Of a stretch of DNA of 64,000 nucleotides, positions 25,332 through 31,906 are shown piece after piece (the stretch's first letter is position 1; each line of letters opens with the position of its first letter). Under the pieces are notes generated by a model, which did no database searches, was not told the origin of the DNA, and saw only the letters and a list, made by a program, of their open reading frames with translations. The translations under genes and the position numbers were made by a program. The DNA lies in assembly GCA_032162705.1 (NCBI GenBank), contig JAVRON010000137.1, positions 1-64,000 on the forward strand, written 5' to 3'. This stretch comes from QHXN01 sp032162705. GTDB taxonomy: Bacteria > Acidobacteriota > Blastocatellia > Pyrinomonadales > Pyrinomonadaceae.

Positions 25332-25651
25332 CTGTCGGTTTTTTCTCCTTCGGAAAATTGAGGCCGGGGGCGGCCTGTCAAAAGAAAACTGCGGCGAGGC
25401 CTTTAAAAAACTTTGCAGGGTTGCCGGGGAGACTTGTTCTACCCTCCCGGCCAGCGAACGAACTGAACTGCGGCGGCGAGCTAAACTAATGCCGCGAGGG
25501 CTTCGGCGTCAAGCGAAAGTCTCGGGAATCAAGCCACGAACGGGGAATTAACCACGGAAACACACAGAGACACAGCCCTTTGCCTGTAAGCTGTGCCTCT
25601 GTGTCTCTGTGGTTAATTCGTCCGGAGTTCGCGCGGTCAGCCACGGCCATC
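25332..25651. other. 320-base intergenic region
   Basis: No gene. Contains the foldback at 25545-25619; otherwise nothing recognised. Confidence 0.5.
25545..25619. repeat. Foldback repeat (ACACAGAG octamers)
   Basis: GAATTAACCACGGAAACA with CACAGAGACACAG on the left pairs with CTGTGCCTCTGTGTCTCTG and TGGTTAATTC on the right. Unit near 8 nt, related to the copy at 45097. Confidence 0.88.
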
Positions 25652-26095
25652 TCAGCTTTGGAAGGCCGGGACGCGCGCGTCGCGTCGTCGCCAGACGGCG
25701 AGCAGCGCGCCCATGCCGAGCAGGCCGACGAGGTGGTAGCCGTTGCTGATGAGATAAAGCCCGAGGGGGCGTCCCTCGAAGACGACGGTCTCAAGGTTCG
25801 TGGTGATGACGAAGCCGAGCCAGAGCCAGAAGCCCGTCTCGATGCCTGCGCGCGCCGTCTCGGCCCCTGTGAATTTGACGAAGTGCGCGAGCACGTATGC
25901 GAGCAAGAGCGACCCGGCAAAAGCGATGGCGATCTCTTTGCCCGCGCCCGCCGCCTGAATGGTCGCCACCTCCTCTGGTGTCCAGCCCTTGAGCGCGATG
26001 AACGGATGCGCAAACAGCAGCGGTGAATACCAGATCGCGCCGAGCACCCAGTAGGCAATGGCCGACACGACGACCGCCGGGTAGTTGATTCTCAT
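25652..26095 (-). CDS. DUF1761 domain membrane protein
   Basis: An integral membrane protein of 147 residues with four helices and the DUF1761 opening (INYPAVVVSAIAYWVLGAIWYSPLLF) and later ITTNLETVVFEGRPLGLYLISNGYHLVGLLGMG. The role of the family is unknown. I preferred the ATG at 26095 over a GTG three codons upstream since AAGGAG is only 2 nt from the GTG. Stands between a lipoprotein and a VOC protein. Confidence 0.85.
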   Translation of the reverse strand: MRINYPAVVVSAIAYWVLGAIWYSPLLFAHPFIALKGWTPEEVATIQAAGAGKEIAIAFAGSLLLAYVLAHFVKFTGAETARAGIETGFWLWLGFVITTNLETVVFEGRPLGLYLISNGYHLVGLLGMGALLAVWRRRDARVPAFQS

Positions 26096-26208
26096 TGTTG
26101 CCACTTCTCCTTTTCAATCTCGGGGAAAAAATCGCTGCGCCGAAGCGCTGTCCAAACTCACCGGAGACCTGTCGGCTCCGGTTAAGTCATTCAGGAGCGC
26201 GAAGTCTT

Positions 26209-26607
26209 TCAGGAGCGCGAACCCGAAAGCGTGATGAGCGAGATGGTCGCGCCCGTCGGGTCGTTGATGACGCAGAAGCGCCCGACGTTGGGTATGTCCA
26301 TCGGCGGGACGCAGACCTTGCCGCCAAGCTCCCAGACCTGTCGAGCCGAGGCGTCCACATCTTCCACTGCGACATAGGGCATCCAGTGCGAAGGCGCTTC
26401 GCCGTACTCGGGCCCCATCTTGTAGATGCCGCCGACGTGCTCGCCCGCGACGACGATCTCGTTGTACTGCATCCCGGCCCCTGTTGACTCCTTGATCTGC
26501 CAGCCCAAAAGCTCTTTGTAAAAATTCTGCGCGGCCTCGGCGTCCGTGGTCGCCAACTCGTTCCAGCAGAAAGACCCGTTCGCGGCGGGCATCTTGTATT
26601 CGGACAT
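26209..26607 (-). CDS. VOC family protein (glyoxalase/bleomycin-resistance fold)
   Basis: A 132-residue protein with two beta-alpha-beta-beta-beta modules: GSFCWNELATTDAEAAQNFYKELLGW and WMPYVAVEDVDASARQVWELGGKV ... FCVINDPTGATISLI. Such small VOC proteins bind a metal and small substrates; the specific reaction is not predictable. GGAG lies 9 nt before the start. Followed by DUF1761 on the same strand, 113 nt away. Confidence 0.85.
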   Translation of the reverse strand: MSEYKMPAANGSFCWNELATTDAEAAQNFYKELLGWQIKESTGAGMQYNEIVVAGEHVGGIYKMGPEYGEAPSHWMPYVAVEDVDASARQVWELGGKVCVPPMDIPNVGRFCVINDPTGATISLITLSGSRS

Positions 26608-27105
26608 TTCTTTTGTCTCCTCTCGAATCGAATCGATTCGGACGGTTCGGAAATCTGCTCGGCGAGGTTTGTTGACGAAAGCGAGAAAGTAACTATCAAG
26701 ACGTAGCTCGCGGGGCGAGCGTTGACGAAAGCGAGGCCCGAAGACCGATACCGGCGGGCGCGGGAGCTTACCTTCGTTTGACGGAAAACGCGTGTCTGGA
26801 AAAAAGAGAGGTGAGCCTTCAAAACATTTGAAAACTCACCTTCAACCCGCCCCTTGTACGAAATGTTAAGCAGAAGCCCGACCGTGAGCGAAACGATGAA
26901 GTAGGAACGATGAACGATGAACTGAATACGAGTTGCTTACAGCTCAGCGTTCATCGTTCATCGTTCCTACTTCCATACGCCCTCCCTCACGGTCGGGCTT
27001 CCGCTTTTTGTTACTATGGAAAAGAGTTCCTTCTTAAAACCTGCTCGGCCCTTAGTTCGGCGGGCCCTTCACTAAAAGCGCTCAAGCCTGTGGGCATTCA
27101 AAGCC
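26608..27105. other. 498-base intergenic region
   Basis: No gene. Includes a direct repeat GTTGACGAAAGCGAG (26671 and 26723 areas), a short hairpin AGGTGAG..CTCACCT around 26810-26845, and the foldback at 26872-27002. Confidence 0.5.
26872..27002. repeat. Foldback element, TTCATCG family, copy 1
   Basis: The outer arms GAAGCCCGACCGTGAG and CTCACGGTCGGGCTTC form a perfect 16-bp stem. Inside are GAAGTAGGAACGATGAACGATG and TTCATCG-TTCATCG-TTCCTAC arms. A CTTTTTGTT tail follows. Left and right flanks recur at 42066-42172. Confidence 0.9.
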
Positions 27106-27657
27106 TCAATGCGCGGCGAGCCAGTCGCTGAAGATTTGCGACTCTTCAAGCTTGCCGCTCCAGCGCGCGCGATTCTTCCCCGTCAAGGCGAGCACCATCG
27201 CCTGATGCTGGCCGGCGCGGTCGCCGAGGCGCTCGAAATAGTTGTAGAGCCGGTCGAGCCTCTGCACGCTCTCGCGCGCGGCCTCCGTGTTGCGGAACGC
27301 GAGCACGTTGCGGAAGTAGCGCGTGTAGACGTTCTGCTCTCTGCCGGTCGTCGTGTAGAGGTCGAAATATCCGTCGAGGTGTCCGGCCTGCTGCAAGACC
27401 TGCGCGACGTAAGAGGGACGCGCCTTCGCCCTGCGCACGATCTCCGCGATGTCCGTCGTGCCTCGTTCGTAGAGTCCGAGAATCTGCTCCTTCTTTGTGC
27501 GATGCTCGGGCGTCTCGTCCGTCTCGTTATAGGCCGCCTCATTCTCCGTATGCTCGACCGTGGCCGCAGAGGCGTCACGCGCCTCTGCGATCTCGTCGGC
27601 ATATTCCAGGTCGAGCGAGAGCGGCTGCATCTCTTTAATCATCTCTTCGGTCGTCAT
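27106..27657 (-). CDS. Hypothetical protein with helix-turn-helix-like segment
   Basis: A 183-residue acidic soluble protein of unknown function. Residues about 52-95 (EHRTKKEQILGLYERGTTDIAEIVRRAKARPSYVAQVLQQAG) have the shape of a helix-turn-helix of the resolvase type. The remainder is helical with many aromatic and basic residues (YTRYFRNVLAF, RLDRLYNYFERLG). It lies downstream of the SWIM-Rad52 gene on the same strand, separated by 228 bases with a foldback, and may be part of the same regulated unit. Confidence 0.6.
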   Translation of the reverse strand: MTTEEMIKEMQPLSLDLEYADEIAEARDASAATVEHTENEAAYNETDETPEHRTKKEQILGLYERGTTDIAEIVRRAKARPSYVAQVLQQAGHLDGYFDLYTTTGREQNVYTRYFRNVLAFRNTEAARESVQRLDRLYNYFERLGDRAGQHQAMVLALTGKNRARWSGKLEESQIFSDWLAAH

Positions 27658-27782
27658 CTTCTTTCACCCCCTTGAGCCGTTTGTGAAGGCGTCCGCTTAC
27701 CCTTGCCATTCTGGCCGCAAGCGCCGCATGGCCCCTGCGGCGTCCTCGACTGGCGGACGCCTCCACAAAATGAAAGTGAGCC

Positions 27783-27880
27783 GTAGGCAGTTTCCAGTTT
27801 TCAGACGGCAGCTTCTTGGCTCACAACAACCGTGCGCCCGAAACTTTTGAACTGAAAACTGAAAACTCAAAACTGCCTTA
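27783..27880. repeat. Foldback repeat (AAAACTG heptamers)
   Basis: GTAGGCAGTTTCCAGTTTTC (27783-27802) pairs with GAAAACTG-AAAACTC-AAAACTGCCTTA (27854-27880). Confidence 0.85.
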
Positions 27881-27885
27881 TCCGA

Positions 27886-29178
27886 CTAGCTCGCGCGGCG
27901 CACCTCGAAGGTCTGCTGCGATTGCAGGCTCTTGAGGTGGTCGATGAAGCTTGAAGCGGCGCGCTTCGAAAGCTCCTCGGTGCGGACGCGCATCACGGCC
28001 TGGCTCTCTTCGTCGTGGTCAACTCCGGCCTCGCGTGCGAGCGCGCGGATCATCCCGAGCTGCTTCGGCGTGACGAGGTCGGCCATCGACTTCGCGAGTG
28101 GGTCTTTCGGAAACTCGCCGGGCTGCGGGCCTGCGCCCTCGCGCTCGATGACTTCCGACTCGCGCTGGTACAGTTCACGCGCGATGCCGAACTTGATGGC
28201 GGCTCGCTTCAAGGCGTCGTGCTCGGCCTTCTTGATGCCGGTCTCGTTATCCGCGTTCCCCGTGCCGACGCCCTCGCGCGTGACGCCTTCAATCGAGATG
28301 GCGCAGGTGACGGCCACCATGTCGCCGATCTGGACGATGCCGCGCACCGAATGCGACCAGGTCGGGGCGACGCGGTCGAGGATGTCTGCGACCGTGTGCC
28401 ACTCGACGTACTCGACCATGTGCTGATTGCCGTTGCGGTCGCGCCAGCCCTCGCGCTGCTTGATGAGACGCGGATCGACCGGCTGCTTCAGTGTGCTTAA
28501 GGTTTTGGCGAACGAGAGCGGGACGACCGGTGCGACCGTCTGCTGCTCGTACTCTTCGGCGGTGATGAAGTCCTGCTCGTCGGCAGGCGTCTGAACATGT
28601 GCGTTTGCTTTCTTCGTCATCTCTTCTGGCTCCTCTGTCTCTTCGTGTTCCGCGAGCGAACGCGTGGGAGTCTCGACGGCGGCGAGTTCCAACCTCACCG
28701 TCGCCGATGATTCCGGCTGCTCGTTCTGCTCCCGTACGAAGCGCGGCGTTTGGCGCGGTGCTCTAACTTCCGCGGCAGCCTCGCCGTGCTTCTCGGATGC
28801 GGGTTGCGTCTGTGTGTTGGGCGCGTCGGCCACAACAACGTTCTCGGGAGTCACGCCCTGCGCCTGCGGGGCGGAAACCTTCGAGGCCAACTGCTTGGCG
28901 GCGGCCTCCGTATTCTTGTTCAAAACGGCGTGCTTGACGGCGAGGATGTGCTCGCAGCGAAAGCGCGTGTCTGAGACCGACTGCTCCTCGAACTCAAGGC
29001 ATGTGCAGCGGACACGGCCTGCCTCGTCGCGCCAGACCTCGTAAGAAGCGCGGCGTCCACGAAGGGTCGGCGTGGTCACGCGGAAGCGGTCGCCCTCTCG
29101 GTTCACGAGTCCCATCGCGGCGATGCCCTGCGCACGCTTGTCGCGCATCAAAGCTTTCTTGTCGAGTACGGCTGTCAT
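27886..29178 (-). CDS. SWIM zinc finger - Rad52-like fusion protein
   Basis: A 430-residue protein. The N-terminus has a SWIM zinc motif: CTC at residues 58-60 and CEH at 75-77 (CxC..CxH). A long acidic/Gln-rich linker (about 90-215) leads to a Rad52/Rad22-type domain at about 225-370 (FAKTLSTLKQPVDPRLIKQREGW, VEWHTVADILDRVAPTWSHSVRGI, GIKKAEHDALKRAAIKFGI), the family that anneals single-stranded DNA in recombination and includes Deinococcus DdrA. The C-terminus adds helical segments (ELSKRAASSFIDHLKSL). GGAGG lies 11 nt upstream. It is transcribed from a promoter overlapped by a perfect operator and divergent from an XRE regulator, so DNA-repair use under repressor control is likely. Confidence 0.8.
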   Translation of the reverse strand: MTAVLDKKALMRDKRAQGIAAMGLVNREGDRFRVTTPTLRGRRASYEVWRDEAGRVRCTCLEFEEQSVSDTRFRCEHILAVKHAVLNKNTEAAAKQLASKVSAPQAQGVTPENVVVADAPNTQTQPASEKHGEAAAEVRAPRQTPRFVREQNEQPESSATVRLELAAVETPTRSLAEHEETEEPEEMTKKANAHVQTPADEQDFITAEEYEQQTVAPVVPLSFAKTLSTLKQPVDPRLIKQREGWRDRNGNQHMVEYVEWHTVADILDRVAPTWSHSVRGIVQIGDMVAVTCAISIEGVTREGVGTGNADNETGIKKAEHDALKRAAIKFGIARELYQRESEVIEREGAGPQPGEFPKDPLAKSMADLVTPKQLGMIRALAREAGVDHDEESQAVMRVRTEELSKRAASSFIDHLKSLQSQQTFEVRRAS

Positions 29179-29220
29179 GGCGTTTTAAATCCTCCGTCAA
29201 ACTTCTTCCGAAGACTGTTC

Positions 29221-29409
29221 TTAGGCGGCACGCTCGGCGGGAACCAGTGTGACCCGCTCGGACGCCTCCGTGTGCTGCGTCGAGGCGGCGCGCTCCTGCA
29301 AGCGATGCTCAAGCTCGACGACCCTTTGCTCCAACTCCTCGACGCGACGCCCCTGCCGGTGCAGGGTCTTGAAGAGTCCGTCGAATGTCTCCCAAACGAT
29401 GTCGCTCAC
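29221..29409 (-). CDS. Small coiled-coil protein
   Basis: A 62-residue protein, first gene after the operator. The GTG start at 29409 follows AAGGAG at about 10 nt; an ATG at 29517 would place the operator and promoter inside the coding region, so I reject it. Residues 15-40 (HRQGRRVEELEQRVVELEHRLQE) form a clear leucine/valine coiled coil. No catalytic feature. It ends 42 nt before the Rad52-like gene and is probably co-transcribed with it. Confidence 0.65.
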   Translation of the reverse strand: MSDIVWETFDGLFKTLHRQGRRVEELEQRVVELEHRLQERAASTQHTEASERVTLVPAERAA

Positions 29410-29458
29410 CTTGCTGTCACTCCTTGAATTCGAGGGCGGCCACTTGTCTGTTGACCGC

Positions 29459-29480
29459 ACTGTTTCATACGTGAAACAGT
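29459..29480. promoter_or_regulatory. Perfect palindromic operator
   Basis: ACTGTTTCA-N4-TGAAACAGT with no mismatch. It overlaps the -10 box and start region of the minus-strand promoter for the coiled-coil and Rad52 genes, so occupation would repress. The likely ligand is the adjacent XRE protein. Confidence 0.75.
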
Positions 29481-29506
29481 GTACCACGGGTTCCCGGTTG
29501 TTGCAA
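29478..29506 (-). promoter_or_regulatory. Sigma-70 promoter for the coiled-coil/Rad52 operon
   Basis: On the minus strand TTGCAA (29506-29501), 17-nt spacer, TACACT (29483-29478). The start would be near 29470, inside the palindrome. Confidence 0.65.
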
Positions 29507-29521
29507 GCATAAAACAAGGTC

Positions 29522-29550
29522 TTGCGCAGGAAATTTTCTTGTGCTATGTT
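29522..29550 (+). promoter_or_regulatory. Sigma-70 promoter for the XRE gene
   Basis: TTGCGC (29522-29527), 17-nt spacer, TATGTT (29545-29550). No copy of the palindrome overlaps this promoter, so autoregulation is not evident. Confidence 0.5.
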
Positions 29551-29619
29551 GAGGGCTGGAAAGGGGGCGCGTGCGGCCTGTGTAGGCTTTGAGGCGTGCC
29601 CGTGAAGGAGGCCGAAACA

Positions 29620-30045
29620 ATGGCAGATCAGTCAAAAAGCTTAGTAAACACGGTGGAATTGGGGCGGGCCATCCGCCGCAAGCGCGAGGAGATGGGTCTC
29701 TCGCTGCGGGACGTGGCGGACGAGACGAAGGTCTCTGCCTCGACGCTCTCGCGCATCGAGAACGGCACGGGCAAGCCCGACGCCGACAACATCGCGCGTC
29801 TCACATCCTGGCTCAACATGCCGATGGAACGCGTCATGGGCGCGCACCAGACCGAAGAGGGCACGGACAACTCCGCGGTCGTCTACTTCCCGCACGAGGC
29901 CATGCCCGACATCGTCGAAGCGCACCTCCGCGCCGACCGCAACCTCACGCCCGAGACGGCCAAAGCCCTCTCCGAACTCTTCCGCGTCGCCTACACGCAG
30001 TTCAGCGCGCCCGGCACAGACACACGCGGTCGCAAACGGAAGTAG
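29620..30045 (+). CDS. XRE family transcriptional regulator
   Basis: A 141-residue regulator. The helix-turn-helix spans about 14-68 (LGRAIRRKREEMGLSLRDVADETKVSASTLSRIENGTGKP). The C-terminal half has MPDIVEAHLRADRNLTPETAKALSELFRVAY, a helical segment also seen in XRE proteins paired with ImmA/IrrE proteases. The start at 29620 has GAAGGAGG 8 nt upstream; a GTG eight codons earlier is poorer. It is divergent from the coiled-coil/Rad52 operon with a perfect palindrome between. An ImmA/IrrE-like gene lies 0.9 kb downstream. A terminator follows. Confidence 0.88.
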   Translation: MADQSKSLVNTVELGRAIRRKREEMGLSLRDVADETKVSASTLSRIENGTGKPDADNIARLTSWLNMPMERVMGAHQTEEGTDNSAVVYFPHEAMPDIVEAHLRADRNLTPETAKALSELFRVAYTQFSAPGTDTRGRKRK

Positions 30046-30075
30046 CAGCGACACAGTTCGGACTGAAGTTTACGG

Positions 30076-30115
30076 GGCGCTCGACTCAAGGTAGGTCGAG
30101 CGCCTTTCTGGTTTT
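30076..30115 (+). terminator. Rho-independent terminator after the XRE gene
   Basis: GGCGCTCGAC (30076-30085) and GTCGAGCGCC (30095-30104) with a 9-nt loop, followed by a TTTCTGGTTTT tail. Confidence 0.85.
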
Positions 30116-30141
30116 ATCCAAGTTAATTGGGGGGGTGGGGC

Positions 30142-30477
30142 ATGAGTGATGAGCGTGTAGTCTACAACTTTGTAACTGGCAGACCACAAGAAGTAGTCTC
30201 AGATGTCTTAAGGAGTATTAGCGCCTACACAAGAAGTGATAGAGTTCGTGGATTCAAAATTGGAATTACAAGCGATCCAGAACGAAGATTCCGCGAAGCA
30301 TATGATCACGCTTATCATAAAATGGCTGTTGTGGATCGCTCTTCATCCGTGGCTAACGTTGCAGAATTGGAACGCTTGTTAATTGAGCATAACTGGGAAC
30401 TCGCGGACAACATCATAGCAGGTGGTGGTGGCAACTACAGTGACCCACCCTACTATCTTTATGTTGTAATGCGGTAA
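30142..30477 (+). CDS. AT-rich small protein, possibly GIY-YIG-like
   Basis: A 111-residue protein. The DNA is markedly AT-richer than its neighbours and its codon use differs (many AGA, ATA, TTA), which suggests recent transfer. FKIGITSDPERRFREAYDHAYHKM, then AELERLLIEHN and a glycine-rich AGGGGN loop resemble GIY-YIG nuclease fold proteins, but the first signature is not clean, so the call is tentative. I chose ATG 30142 (purine-rich GGTGGGG upstream) over a TTG at 30127. It interrupts what might otherwise be an adjacent XRE and ImmA/IrrE pair. Confidence 0.45.
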   Translation: MSDERVVYNFVTGRPQEVVSDVLRSISAYTRSDRVRGFKIGITSDPERRFREAYDHAYHKMAVVDRSSSVANVAELERLLIEHNWELADNIIAGGGGNYSDPPYYLYVVMR

Positions 30478-30511
30478 TAACATCGAGGGTGAATTTGGGC
30501 GGAGGTGTCGC

Positions 30512-30718
30512 ATGAAATACCGTGTGCTGATTGAAGAGGATGAAGACGGTGCGTTTGTGGCTGAAGTGCCTTCGCTGCCGGGGTGCATCTCTCAGGGCGG
30601 AACACGCGGCGAGGCTTTGGAGAACATCAGAGAGGCGATTGCCGTCTATCTGGAAAGCCTTGAAGCGCACGGTGAGCCAGTCCCGCCACCTATAACGGAA
30701 GAGTTGGTGGAGGTCTAG
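30512..30718 (+). CDS. hicB: HicB family antitoxin
   Basis: A 68-residue partial-RNase-H-like HicB: YRVLIEEDEDGAFVAEVPSLPGCISQGGTRGEALENIREAI. It lacks a C-terminal DNA-binding domain, as in the short HicB type. It sits 2 nt ahead of hicA, an arrangement (antitoxin first) common in this subgroup. It neutralises HicA. Confidence 0.9.
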   Translation: MKYRVLIEEDEDGAFVAEVPSLPGCISQGGTRGEALENIREAIAVYLESLEAHGEPVPPPITEELVEV

Positions 30719-30720
30719 GT

Positions 30721-30948
30721 GTGAGCGAACTGCCTGGCGTCTCCGGTCGTGAAGTCGTTAAGGCTTTGCGGAAGGTCGGCTACGAGCAAGACCGGCAGCG
30801 TGGAAGTCATATCGTCCTCAGACAGATGTTCGAGCCTTATCGCCGCGTCGTCGTGCCGGATCATAAAGAGGTGGCGAAGGGAACTCTCAGAGCTATTATC
30901 AAACAAGTGGGACTGACGGTTGATGAGTTCAAGAAACTCATCGGCTGA
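30721..30948 (+). CDS. hicA: HicA family mRNA interferase toxin
   Basis: A 75-residue double-stranded-RNA-binding-fold toxin that cuts mRNA. The catalytic His is in RQRGSHIVLR (residues 26-35), followed by VVVPDHKEVAKGTLRAIIKQVGL. GTG start, 2 nt after hicB, so translation is coupled. Confidence 0.92.
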   Translation: MSELPGVSGREVVKALRKVGYEQDRQRGSHIVLRQMFEPYRRVVVPDHKEVAKGTLRAIIKQVGLTVDEFKKLIG

Positions 30949-30974
30949 CTAATTTCAAAGGCCGGAGCAGGTAA

Positions 30975-31655
30975 GTGGATACAGAGCAGTTGCCGCCGAC
31001 GTTTAAGGGGAGACAGTATGAGGTTCGCGCGTTGGGGTTGCGCGACTTCGCGGGGTTGCGTCGTGAGGACGAGGCGTTAGACCCTTTTGAGTTGGCGTAC
31101 TTTGCGAAGCTGATGGTGATTAACTTCGACGAGATCGCGGGGCTGTCGGAGGAGACGCGCGAGCACCTTTTGGGTGTGGGCGTGAACGATTGGTCGGGCG
31201 GGACTTCTTCGCGGCCTTTGCCGAACGGGTGGCGTTTGGTGATCCTGAATCCGAAGCATGGGCGCGCGCGGAACAATGCGACGTTGATGGAGGAGGTGTG
31301 CCACGTCTTCCTCGGACACAAGGCGAACCGGCTCTCGATTGTGGCGCAGAACAAGCAGGGCAAAACGGTTGCGCGCGACTACAACGAAGCGGACGAAGAG
31401 GCCGCGTACGCCGTCGGCGCTTCGGCGCTCGTGCCGTTTGCGGGGCTGCGGAGTTTGATGAAGCAGGGCAAGTCTTCCATCGAGATGTCGCGTCACTTCA
31501 ACGTGAGCCGCGAACTGGTCGAGTACCGTTTGAAGGTCTGCCGCCTGTGGGCTGAGTACCGCGAGCGACACCCGGAAGAGGACGCGGCGCGCGAGCTTCG
31601 GCGGAGGACGTTTAGCGCGACGGGCAACGGCAGCCGGGACGGCGGCGCGAGTTAG
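30975..31655 (+). CDS. ImmA/IrrE family metallopeptidase-like protein with altered zinc motif
   Basis: A 226-residue protein. The core LVILNPKHGRARNNATLMEEVCHVFLGH and later DEEAAYAVGASALVP follow the ImmA/IrrE (DUF955) layout. In place of HExxH it has EEVCH at 106-110, so the first histidine ligand is Glu; a further His115 and Glu/Asp at about 140-145 are present. The C-terminus adds a helix-turn-helix-like segment (IEMSRHFNVSRELVEYRLKV). IrrE/ImmA proteases cleave XRE repressors to induce DNA-damage or mobile-element genes. The GTG start has GGAG 8 nt upstream. Activity is uncertain because of the changed motif. Confidence 0.75.
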   Translation: MDTEQLPPTFKGRQYEVRALGLRDFAGLRREDEALDPFELAYFAKLMVINFDEIAGLSEETREHLLGVGVNDWSGGTSSRPLPNGWRLVILNPKHGRARNNATLMEEVCHVFLGHKANRLSIVAQNKQGKTVARDYNEADEEAAYAVGASALVPFAGLRSLMKQGKSSIEMSRHFNVSRELVEYRLKVCRLWAEYRERHPEEDAARELRRRTFSATGNGSRDGGAS

Positions 31656-31698
31656 GGCGTTCTGAGTGTTCTGCGGAGACGTTTAAGGCGAAGGTTAG

Positions 31699-31789
31699 CT
31701 CACCGCAGAGGCGCTGAAGAGGCGGAGGGGGCGCAGAGATAATTCAATCCTCTGCGAGTCTCTGCGTCCTGCGCGCCTCGGCGGTGAAC
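31699..31789. repeat. Foldback element, CACCGCAGAGGCGC family, copy 2 (inverted)
   Basis: TCACCGCAGAGGCGCTGAAG pairs with GCGCGCCTCGGCGGTGAAC. Read on the minus strand it matches the copy at 18729 over its whole 91 bp, including the asymmetric centre GAATTATCTCTGCGCCCCC. Confidence 0.9.
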
Positions 31790-31906
31790 TCTACTTACAT
31801 TCAAGTGAAACGTGCTCGAAGTCCCCGATTTTGACGACGCGATTTTTAAGTCGCGACTCCGGTCTACTCTTCCATTTTTGCCCGCCGCCTATTACTTTCC
31901 TTGAGT

